Below, one piece after another: positions 16,817 through 23,004 of a DNA stretch of 28,988 nucleotides. A program made the translations under genes and the position numbers. The notes beneath the pieces are model-generated. The model worked only from the letters and a program-made list of their open reading frames with translations. It searched no databases and had not been told where the DNA came from. Where the stretch lies: the IMG/VR virus record IMGVR_UViG_3300038309_000103, positions 1 through 28,988 of that record; one strand, given 5' to 3'. The stretch is from a virus. Numbering within the stretch: position 1 is the first letter of the stretch; every line of letters begins with the position of its first letter.

Positions 16817-17953
16817 TTATGCACTCAGGGCAGTGTCGATGCACATTACAGAGAAGTCGTCTTTGGTGTCGGGGTCATAGAGATTGCCTTTGAACTGCGG
16901 CTTCGTGAAGCCGAAAATCTTGCCGTAGGAAATACCCGGCTGATTTTTGTAGTCAAAGTAATCTTCTTCCCAGAACCCCGGACCAATGTCGGCCATACCC
17001 AGTGCCTGAGCACCACACAGCAGCGCCCGCTGGCCCTGGTCGTTACCGGTGGCGCCGAACTTATTGCCGGCGGTCGCCGTGCGAGTGTTGAACACGTGGC
17101 GGAACTCGTGGATGATCAGGCCGTCGACCATGACAGAGTCAGTACCTGCGAACAGGCTGTTCTTGTCACCACGTACACCGGCATGGCGGACGTTCGCGAT
17201 GAAGTCAGCGTCGAGCTTGAGATCGGCCATGCCTTCGGGGGTCACGAACATGTGGTAGATTTCCTGACCACCCTTGCCGCGAATACCGCGAATGTACATG
17301 TCCTTGGCCGCCGCTTTGATCCGGACCAGGTCCTTGTAGGTCAGCGGCGTCAGAGTGCCGTCAGCGGCGCTATAACCGTCACCCGAGGTCAGACCATTGG
17401 AGGTCAGATGGAAGGCACGGTTTGCAGTCGGGGCAGCAGCCAGATCAGGCGCGAACTCCAGGTCAGCCAGATTCTGGCCAGTAGCCAGTACCGGACGGTC
17501 ACCACCACTGTTCTTCTTGGTGTACGGCACGGAACTGAGGGTCAGGAAGGCCATCTGGTCCATGCGATCCGCCAGCCAGTAGGACAGCTTGTCCTTGGAC
17601 TCTTTCCGGAAATTGACGATGGATTTCTGATCAGCCATGCGGCCTTCGAGGCGGTTGGCGTTACGCAGTTGATCCAGCTGGATCACATGATCGAACGCTT
17701 TCAGCGCCTCTTCGTTGCCTTCCAGGGTGTAATCCCCGGTCACACCATCGGTGAGCATGTCGGCAACAAGCGTCATCACGGCTCGGGCGCCCTTCTCGGA
17801 CTTCTTGAGTTCGGTAACGCGCTGGATCATTGCGTTGGTGCCCTTGCCAACAAATCGATTGACGAAGGACAGATTGCGGGCGTGGGACCAGGTCTCCATA
17901 GCCCATGCGGTTTTCTGCTCCGTAGTCAGAGCAGCAAAATTGGTCTTTGCCAT
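16817..17953 (-). CDS. Major capsid protein, N4-gp56 family
   Basis: A 378-aa protein starting at ATG 17953 with AGAGGA 7 nt upstream. It opens MAKTNFAALTTEQKTAWAME and shows the HK97-fold, N4-gp56-family pattern: an N-terminal helix, RNLSFVNRFVGKGTNAMIQR, then KGARAVMTLVADMLTDGVTG, a DRMDQMAFLTLSSVPY helix, and late MFVTPEGMADLKLDADFIAN, ADIGPGFWEEDYFDYKNQPGI and a C-terminal beta strand. It assembles the icosahedral shell on the scaffold. The gene is isolated from scaffold by a terminator and a 160-nt leader and followed by a stable hairpin, suggesting its mRNA level is set separately. Length fits the family (about 350-400 aa). Confidence 0.9.
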   Translation of the reverse strand: MAKTNFAALTTEQKTAWAMETWSHARNLSFVNRFVGKGTNAMIQRVTELKKSEKGARAVMTLVADMLTDGVTGDYTLEGNEEALKAFDHVIQLDQLRNANRLEGRMADQKSIVNFRKESKDKLSYWLADRMDQMAFLTLSSVPYTKKNSGGDRPVLATGQNLADLEFAPDLAAAPTANRAFHLTSNGLTSGDGYSAADGTLTPLTYKDLVRIKAAAKDMYIRGIRGKGGQEIYHMFVTPEGMADLKLDADFIANVRHAGVRGDKNSLFAGTDSVMVDGLIIHEFRHVFNTRTATAGNKFGATGNDQGQRALLCGAQALGMADIGPGFWEEDYFDYKNQPGISYGKIFGFTKPQFKGNLYDPDTKDDFSVMCIDTALSA

Positions 17954-18113
17954 GTCGGCGTCCTCTCACATTTCGTTCTGCGAGCTGCGCCGACAGGTGG
18001 GCACATACTCGCGTAAAGTCGCGGTTAAATGCCCGTGTCGTGGGTGAACAACGCTGTGATACTGCAAAACGCCTCTATGGGGACGGTCCCAAGCCGGTAT
18101 CGTCGGCTAGACG

Positions 18114-18145
18114 AAAAAGAGGCGGACCTATTACAGTCCTGCCTC
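18114..18145 (-). terminator. Intrinsic terminator between scaffold and capsid genes
   Basis: On the minus strand the stem GAGGC-A-GGAC pairs with GTCC-GCCTC around an 8-nt loop (18119-18145) and is followed by TTTTT (18114-18118). An additional 6-bp hairpin (GCACTG/CAGTGC) lies between the scaffold stop and this terminator. It should end most transcripts coming from the portal/scaffold genes. The 160 nt between it and the capsid start presumably contain a capsid promoter, but no clear sigma70 boxes were found. Confidence 0.8.
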
Positions 18146-18179
18146 GAATAGTAGCACTGCGGATATATCAGTGCAAGCG

Positions 18180-19262
18180 TTATACGTCGCCCCGCAACCG
18201 TGCCCGAACTGACTCCGGCAGAGCGGCGTATTCGTCGTCGCTCAGTTGGCTGATGTCGACCGTGTCCTCCGGCGCGTTCCTATTGCCCCGGCGACCATCC
18301 GGTTCCGGCGGCTGTTGCTGGGCGGCCTTGGCCTTTTTCTCCACCGGCACATCGACATTGCGCTCCGGGTCCTTGGGCTTGGGCTTGGGCGTTTTCGATT
18401 CGACATAGCTCACCGGTTTCAGGTCGTGAACTTTCGTCAGCATATCCACGGCCTTCTGCACCGCGACCGACGGAGTGTACCCTTTGGACATGTAAAAGTC
18501 CTGATACTCCAGCGCCTCGGTGTTCAAGTCCTCGTCGAAGGCTTCGCCGTTCGGGTCCAGCATCGGATAATCAGCGAACACCTGATCCACGATGGCATCG
18601 AGCTTGAGCTCTTCTTTCAACTGTGCCCGCAGCTGATCAGCATCCAGTGTCTTGGATTCAGCCTCACGGGACTCGCCCCGGTTGCTCGCCATGGCATCAA
18701 ACGCCTTGGTCTGCAGCTCCGCCGCCTTCTCCAGCTCCCCATCAATGGCCAGCTGGTTGGCCTCTTTCAGCCAGCTCTGAATCTGCTCCTGGGGAACCTT
18801 GGCTGCTTCGGCGGCAGCCTTGCGAGCAGCAGCAGCGTCAGCTTCCAATTGGCGAAGGCGTTCTTCCAGCTGCCGGCGCTTGGCGATCTCATGATCCATC
18901 CGCGCTTTCGGCACCATGTGGTTCGGCTTGCCGCGGTGCTTGGGCTCAGGTTCAGTTTGGGCTTCGGTCTCCGCTTCGGTTTCCGCTTCGGTCTCCGCTT
19001 CGGTCTCCGCTTCGGTCTCCGCTTCGGTCTCCGCTTCGGTGTCCGATTCGGTATCAGCCTCGGAGTCTGACTTCCCCTCACCATCGGGTACGTCCAGCTC
19101 CGCCAGATCGTCCGGAATCTCTTCGCCCTCGGCCAATTCGTTACCGAAATCCAGGTCCTCTGGCAGAGCCATGTCATCGTCGTCCGGCAAGAAATCTGCC
19201 GGGTCAAACGATGGCTTTTGCTGATCTGCCGGAAGAGTGTCTTGCTGCCCTGATTTACTCAT
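18180..19262 (-). CDS. Capsid scaffolding protein
   Basis: A 360-aa, very acidic, helix-rich protein. Its ATG overlaps the portal stop (TAATG). Residues 1-70 are Asp/Glu-rich, residues about 70-103 are an (ETEA)n tandem repeat, residues about 118-200 are coiled coil (RRQLEERLRQLEADAAAARK), and the C-terminus is basic/Pro-rich then acidic (ISQLSDDEYAALPESVRARL). The location between portal and major capsid protein, acidity, coiled coil and a C-terminal helix that could contact capsid are the usual marks of a scaffold. It directs procapsid assembly and would be lost or cleaved afterwards. No protease domain is seen in it. Confidence 0.8.
   Translation of the reverse strand: MSKSGQQDTLPADQQKPSFDPADFLPDDDDMALPEDLDFGNELAEGEEIPDDLAELDVPDGEGKSDSEADTESDTEAETEAETEAETEAETEAETEAETEAQTEPEPKHRGKPNHMVPKARMDHEIAKRRQLEERLRQLEADAAAARKAAAEAAKVPQEQIQSWLKEANQLAIDGELEKAAELQTKAFDAMASNRGESREAESKTLDADQLRAQLKEELKLDAIVDQVFADYPMLDPNGEAFDEDLNTEALEYQDFYMSKGYTPSVAVQKAVDMLTKVHDLKPVSYVESKTPKPKPKDPERNVDVPVEKKAKAAQQQPPEPDGRRGNRNAPEDTVDISQLSDDEYAALPESVRARLRGDV
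18961..19044. repeat. Seven tandem 12-bp units encoding the ETEA repeat in the scaffold
   Basis: Seven head-to-tail copies of GCTTCGGTCTCC (plus-strand reading), five identical and two with one change, followed by two degenerate units. The unit length is a multiple of three, so copy-number change by slippage would only alter the length of the acidic Glu-Thr-Glu-Ala linker. Confidence 0.9.
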
Positions 19263-21421
19263 TATGCGTTACCTCTCTTCTCATTGCCCTGAGTGCGTTG
19301 TTGCTGCGCCAAATAGCGCTGGGTTTCCGTCTGCTTCTGGACCGTGGCCAATTGAACAGCGCTCTGGACCGACTGCTTCTGGGAATTGAACCGGTGAGTC
19401 ATCTGAGCCAGCTCGATGCGGGTCATCAGTTCCTCACGCTTGGATTGAATCTTCGCTTCCAGCTCCTGCAGGCGCAGCTGGTTCTCCGGCGAATCCATAC
19501 CGCCAGCCTCCTGCGTAGCCTTGGCCATGTTCAGGTACATCCGGCTCTCGATCTCGCCGGCCTCAGCCATGAGCTTCTTCAACTCGCCCTGGAGCGTCTG
19601 CATCTGCAGCTCCTGCTGCATTTGCATCAACTGCAGCTCCTGTTCGGTCGGCTCGGCCATACCCGCCAGCTCCTTGAGTTGTTCGGCGATCTCATCGCGA
19701 TCCGCCAACCCGCTATACTGGACAATGATGTGGTCCGGGATCATGATGCCGTTGCTGCGCAGTTCCAGGGCCTTGGCGAACTGAATATCGTCGTAAGTGT
19801 CCCGGCTCGGCTGCACCGAGACGGTAGCGTCATACTTGCCCTTGGTAATGTCGTTGTGGATCGCGCCGGTGATCGTCGGGGCGTTAATTTCGAGGGTCTC
19901 GGTACGCTCCTCACCCATCTTCGGATGAGTCTTGGTGATGTTCACCACCCGATGCTCTGTGTAGTACTGCTGGAACAGCTCCAGCAGCTTGCGGCCGAGA
20001 ATGCGACGGGTCCGTGCAAGGTTGGTGAACGGTACTTGCAACTGGACATTGGCCCGGTTCTGTTTACCTTCCAGCGCTACGCCACTGATCTCCGGTGACG
20101 CAATGCCGAGCACACCCTCCATCCCGGAAATCTCCCGCAGGAACTGCCGCGACTTGTTGGAAATCAGCTCCAGCCCGGTCGGAATTGGGTTCGGTTTCAC
20201 TTTCTCGGGAGGCCTTGAGCCGCGGGCATGCACCAGTACCAGCCCGGTCTCGGCCCCGCGCTCGGCCAGCTCGTCTTCGTCCATATTGACCAGCGTGCCT
20301 TCCTCCACTGTCCAGCCAGAGTTGGCGGTCGTGTTGATTACATGCAGCTCCTGGCTGGTGGTCTTATTCAAGTGGTCCTGGGAACCGATCAGGTTCTTGA
20401 CCATGCCCATCGGTTTACCGCGCAGGAAGTACGGGAAATACGGCACGATGGTGAAACTGTCATAGGGCGACCAATCGTCGTGCAGTACAACGTGGTCGCA
20501 GGTCACAGTCCAACGGATACGAGACGAAGGTTTACGGTGAATCATCAGGCCAAACTGCATCCCGAAGGCTTCTCGCTGTTCAGCCGACCAGCTCATCGGC
20601 ACCGGGCTCATATCCCCAGTGCGCGGGTCGATGTAGTAGTAGGCGTTCACCAGCCGTCGATACTGGCGCGAGATCACGCGCACATTCTTGATCTGCTTCT
20701 CGCCGCCGAGCCCGGCGTTATACTCCCATTGCGTCCAGTCCGGTTCACCAAAGGTGTTGCGGTTGAACTCAAAGCTGTCGTAGCTGTAATAACTGCCGGC
20801 GGCCACCAACCCTTCGACCTGTTCACGCTTGTCCTTCCCGAACGTGTTCTCGATCTCATCCAGCGTCTGCCAATAGGTCCGGGTCACCCGGTTCCAGGTC
20901 TTGGGGTCGTACTCTTTAGCATCGACGTCCAGGACGATCTCGGTCGGGTCCACGGACGAAATCCGGACTTCGCCCTGCATGTGCTCGCTAAAATCCATGC
21001 GCACATCCAGGTAACCTCGATCCGAAACAAACCCGTCGATGACCATGTCCCACTCAGCCGAGTCGAAGTCGTTGTCATCCAGCGTGTGCATGGCCAGTTT
21101 GGTCAGTATCTGGCTCAAGTCATGGGCGCCCCGGTGCTTGGCTTTGTACCCGATCCGGGCCTGCCGTTGGCTGTACTCACCCAGGGCCGCGTTGATCGTC
21201 GACAGAATCAGGTTGATGGTCAGCGCCGGGCGACCTTCTTCCTCCAGCTTCTTGAGCACCGCAGCTTCCCACTGCTCGCCCATGTAGTAGTTCTGGTATT
21301 TCTCGGCCTCTTTGACATAGTCAATGTGCCCTGCGTCCCGGTCGCGCAGGTAGCACTGCCACTGGCGCTCAGCCAATAGACGGTCGGTCTCCGGTACAGC
21401 TTTGAACGCCGTATCAGCCAT
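19262..21421 (-). CDS. Portal protein, P22 gp1-like
   Basis: A 719-aa protein starting at ATG 21421, overlapping the end of the dUTPase gene by 8 bp. It begins with a helical segment ending NYYMGEQWEAAVLKKLEEEG, then RPALTINLILSTINAALGEY and a stem/wing body containing SSVDPTEIVLDVDAKEYD, FTIVPYFPYFLRGKPMGMVK and NLIGSQDHLNKTTSQELH, which is characteristic of P22-like portals. A late NGIMIPDHIIVQYSGLADRD precedes a Gln/Glu-rich C-terminal coiled coil (about 590-719), comparable to the P22 barrel. The dodecameric portal is the DNA gateway and docks terminase. Its length is close to P22 gp1 (725 aa). The pairing with an N4-type capsid is noteworthy. Confidence 0.88.
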   Translation of the reverse strand: MADTAFKAVPETDRLLAERQWQCYLRDRDAGHIDYVKEAEKYQNYYMGEQWEAAVLKKLEEEGRPALTINLILSTINAALGEYSQRQARIGYKAKHRGAHDLSQILTKLAMHTLDDNDFDSAEWDMVIDGFVSDRGYLDVRMDFSEHMQGEVRISSVDPTEIVLDVDAKEYDPKTWNRVTRTYWQTLDEIENTFGKDKREQVEGLVAAGSYYSYDSFEFNRNTFGEPDWTQWEYNAGLGGEKQIKNVRVISRQYRRLVNAYYYIDPRTGDMSPVPMSWSAEQREAFGMQFGLMIHRKPSSRIRWTVTCDHVVLHDDWSPYDSFTIVPYFPYFLRGKPMGMVKNLIGSQDHLNKTTSQELHVINTTANSGWTVEEGTLVNMDEDELAERGAETGLVLVHARGSRPPEKVKPNPIPTGLELISNKSRQFLREISGMEGVLGIASPEISGVALEGKQNRANVQLQVPFTNLARTRRILGRKLLELFQQYYTEHRVVNITKTHPKMGEERTETLEINAPTITGAIHNDITKGKYDATVSVQPSRDTYDDIQFAKALELRSNGIMIPDHIIVQYSGLADRDEIAEQLKELAGMAEPTEQELQLMQMQQELQMQTLQGELKKLMAEAGEIESRMYLNMAKATQEAGGMDSPENQLRLQELEAKIQSKREELMTRIELAQMTHRFNSQKQSVQSAVQLATVQKQTETQRYLAQQQRTQGNEKRGNA

Positions 21422-21881
21422 CGCTCATTCCCCCTGTAGAGCCAAAGCCGCCGCTGCCCCGGTCGGTTTGATCGGTAAAGTCGGTCAATTCTACCACATC
21501 AGGCGTGGCTACGGGCACAATAACCAGCTGAGCGATCTTGTCGCCCCGGCGGATCGTGCGGGTTTCATCGCTCTCGTTGCGCAGGAGCACCTGGAGTTCG
21601 CCTCGGTAGTCCCAATCGATCAATCCAGCCTTGCGGTCAATCTCGCGCTTGGCCGCCCAGCCACTGCGAGGCCAGATTTGCCCCGCGTACCCGGTCGGGA
21701 TGGCAACACGCCAACCGGTCGGAATCAATTTCTGCTGCCCCGGCTCAATTTCGCAGTTAATCGCGGACGGTAGATCATATCCCGCCGAGCCTTCGGTCTG
21801 GCGCAGTGGCAGGGGTAAGGGGTCTGTGCCCATTGCCTCCTGCAGCTGCTCCTGTTCCCACGCCGTTCGCGCAAACCCCAT
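21414..21881 (-). CDS. dut: dUTP diphosphatase (dUTPase)
   Basis: A 155-aa trimeric-type dUTPase that hydrolyses dUTP to dUMP and pyrophosphate. All five conserved motifs are present in order: SAGYDL (32-37), PRSG (71-74), GLIDWDYRGE (86-95, catalytic Asp in ID), RGDKIAQLV (112-120) and RGSGGFGSTG (141-150). The start chosen is ATG 21881 because it shares a base with the o-spanin stop (TGATG), implying translational coupling, and because the resulting length matches the family. The same frame is, however, open upstream into the i-spanin-like gene. Placement of a nucleotide-pool enzyme between lysis and portal genes is unusual. It overlaps the portal start. Confidence 0.93.
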   Translation of the reverse strand: MGFARTAWEQEQLQEAMGTDPLPLPLRQTEGSAGYDLPSAINCEIEPGQQKLIPTGWRVAIPTGYAGQIWPRSGWAAKREIDRKAGLIDWDYRGELQVLLRNESDETRTIRRGDKIAQLVIVPVATPDVVELTDFTDQTDRGSGGFGSTGGMSDG

Positions 21882-22187
21882 CACGGGCACTGCGTCTCCA
21901 CGGCCTCGAAGTACATTAGCAATCGCGCCACGTCGTCTGGTCCCAGCTTCACGCCCTCGGAAGTAGCAGATGGCAGCACTGGCGTAGGGGGAGGGCAGTT
22001 CGGGTTCGGCGGCTTGCTGATCCCTGTCAGCAGACATCCCGCCAAACCGCTCGTTCCAAGCAGCAATAGGGTCACTTTTAATACGGTCGATCCGGGCACG
22101 CTTCTCCTCCTTATCCCGCAAAGCGATCAGGTTCTGAATGCCTTCAAGTAAAAGTAGCGCCACCTTGGCCCAGACCGCCGCGCTCAT
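21414..22187 (-). CDS. i-spanin-like N-terminus whose frame continues without a stop into dUTPase
   Basis: ATG 22187 (overlapping the holin-like stop, TAATG) starts MSAAVWAKVALLLLEGIQNL followed by a charged helix and IKSDPIAAWNERFGG (residues 1-50). An apolar N-terminus, charged helix and W..RFG ending are typical of small phage i-spanin/Rz-like proteins, which usually stop soon after FGG. Here no stop occurs: translation would run through about 52 residues of o-spanin shadow (51-102) into a complete dUTPase, giving 257 aa. Either a genuine fusion exists, or a stop codon has been lost and dUTPase is mainly made from its own ATG at 21881. The spanin call is by context and general pattern. Confidence 0.5.
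   Translation of the reverse strand: MSAAVWAKVALLLLEGIQNLIALRDKEEKRARIDRIKSDPIAAWNERFGGMSADRDQQAAEPELPSPYASAAICYFRGREAGTRRRGAIANVLRGRGDAVPVMGFARTAWEQEQLQEAMGTDPLPLPLRQTEGSAGYDLPSAINCEIEPGQQKLIPTGWRVAIPTGYAGQIWPRSGWAAKREIDRKAGLIDWDYRGELQVLLRNESDETRTIRRGDKIAQLVIVPVATPDVVELTDFTDQTDRGSGGFGSTGGMSDG
21881..22099 (-). CDS. o-spanin-like (Rz1-type) lipoprotein, embedded in another frame
   Basis: A 72-aa product from GTG 22099, which has a strong AAGGAGGAG Shine-Dalgarno sequence 4-5 nt upstream. The N-terminus is a lipoprotein signal, VLKVTLLLLGTSGLAGC, with lipobox LAGC; the mature part starts at the Cys and is Pro-rich (SKPPNPNCPPPTPVLPS), as in Rz1 proteins. Outer-membrane o-spanins pair with an inner-membrane i-spanin to fuse membranes at the last step of lysis. 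It lies entirely inside the i-spanin-like/dUTPase frame in a different phase, an arrangement known for Rz/Rz1. Its stop is coupled to the dUTPase start. Confidence 0.75.
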   Translation of the reverse strand: MPGSTVLKVTLLLLGTSGLAGCLLTGISKPPNPNCPPPTPVLPSATSEGVKLGPDDVARLLMYFEAVETQCP

Positions 22188-22399
22188 TACTTCGGGCCTT
22201 TCGGGTCGGCGTTTTTGACCGCCAGCGCCAGGGGCTTGATGATCTTCTCGAAGATCAGGCCAGGCCATTTATCGTCCTTGGGGGTTGGGGTCAGGGCTAC
22301 GATGGCACTGGCCACCGGGTGCAGGGCCAACAGGACGGCTACGGTCTTGCCGAACCAGCCCAGGGTGTTCCACAGTTCAATGATCTGAGTAATGTCCAT
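22187..22399 (-). CDS. Small membrane protein, holin candidate
   Basis: A 70-aa protein from ATG 22399, with GAGG 9 nt upstream. It has one clear apolar segment (GKTVAVLLALHPVASAIVAL, about residues 17-36), then TPTPKDD, a weaker amphipathic helix and a basic C-terminus. One membrane helix with a charged tail, next to spanin-like genes, makes a holin or lysis regulator the best guess. No endolysin gene is visible beside it. Stop and next start overlap (TAATG). Confidence 0.6.
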   Translation of the reverse strand: MDITQIIELWNTLGWFGKTVAVLLALHPVASAIVALTPTPKDDKWPGLIFEKIIKPLALAVKNADPKGPK

Positions 22400-22400
22400 G

Positions 22401-22718
22401 TCAATAGCCCTCGTAGTAGCCAGACATCAGCGCTTCGCGGAGGCGATAGCCTTCCAGCGCCCAAATTTTCTGCTTTGCGTTATCCCGCGCGATTCGGCGG
22501 CCCAGTTCCTCGTCGAAATTCTCCGGCGAGGCACAGGCGGACTCGCCTACAACTGTGAAACCATTCTGTAGAACCAGACAACAAACAGTCACAGTCGTAC
22601 CTGCAAACACGTGGTACTCCTCGCGGATAATGATTTCCTCAATCCGCTCAGGGGTAATGCGCGGGGCGGTGAGCCCTTTGGCCTGAATCTCTTGCTCAAT
22701 CGTTTGGTCGTCGCTCAT
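22401..22718 (-). CDS. N4 gp49 / Sf6 gene 66 family protein
   Basis: A 105-aa protein. The frame is open further upstream, but ATG 22718 (MSDDQTIEQEI) has GGAG 6 nt away and is preferred. It carries the family pattern: RITPERIEEIIIREEYHVFA near the start, CCLVLQNGFTVVGESACASP in the middle, and NFDEELGRRIARDNAKQKIW then LEGYRLREAL at the end. This small family is widespread in podoviruses and siphoviruses and its function is unknown. Here it lies between terL and the lysis genes. Confidence 0.85.
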   Translation of the reverse strand: MSDDQTIEQEIQAKGLTAPRITPERIEEIIIREEYHVFAGTTVTVCCLVLQNGFTVVGESACASPENFDEELGRRIARDNAKQKIWALEGYRLREALMSGYYEGY

Positions 22719-22731
22719 GTGATTCTCCATG

Positions 22732-22995
22732 TCAAATCTCTCTGCAGCCGTCTTCAAAGATGCGTTTCGGGGAGATGTCCTTTTTCCCGCATTGAGGTGC
22801 AAAGTCCCAGTAGGTCATCTTCCACGGGTCAATGCGGTCTGGGCCGATAATGTCACGTTTACCAATGGTAACCGTGTCCGCCTGGACTTGGTTTAACTTG
22901 TCCTTGATCAGTTGCCATTGTTCGGGCGACGGGGCAGCGCCCTGAAACCCATGCTCCAGGCCCTCAAGAAACGCCTTGAATTCAGTCAGTGTCAT
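22732..22995 (-). CDS. Hypothetical phage protein
   Basis: An 87-aa protein from ATG 22995, with AGGAG 6 nt upstream and 9 bp after the terL stop. It begins with a helix, MTLTEFKAFLEGLEHGF, then PSPEQWQLIKDKLNQVQADT, and ends in a more polar segment with two Cys residues. The helix-PSPEQW-helix pattern occurs in small proteins beside phage terminase genes; its function is unknown. No membrane segment. Confidence 0.7.
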   Translation of the reverse strand: MTLTEFKAFLEGLEHGFQGAAPSPEQWQLIKDKLNQVQADTVTIGKRDIIGPDRIDPWKMTYWDFAPQCGKKDISPKRIFEDGCREI

Positions 22996-23004
22996 GCAGT
23001 TCTC

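Noticed and set aside
16265-18016. 583-aa plus-strand ORF across the capsid region
   Set aside because: Antisense to the capsid and connector genes; it would also have to cross transcription of the late operon and shows no domain.
22188-22268. 27-residue upstream extension of the i-spanin-like ORF
   Set aside because: It overlaps the end of the holin-like gene, and the TAATG-coupled ATG at 22187 is the better start.
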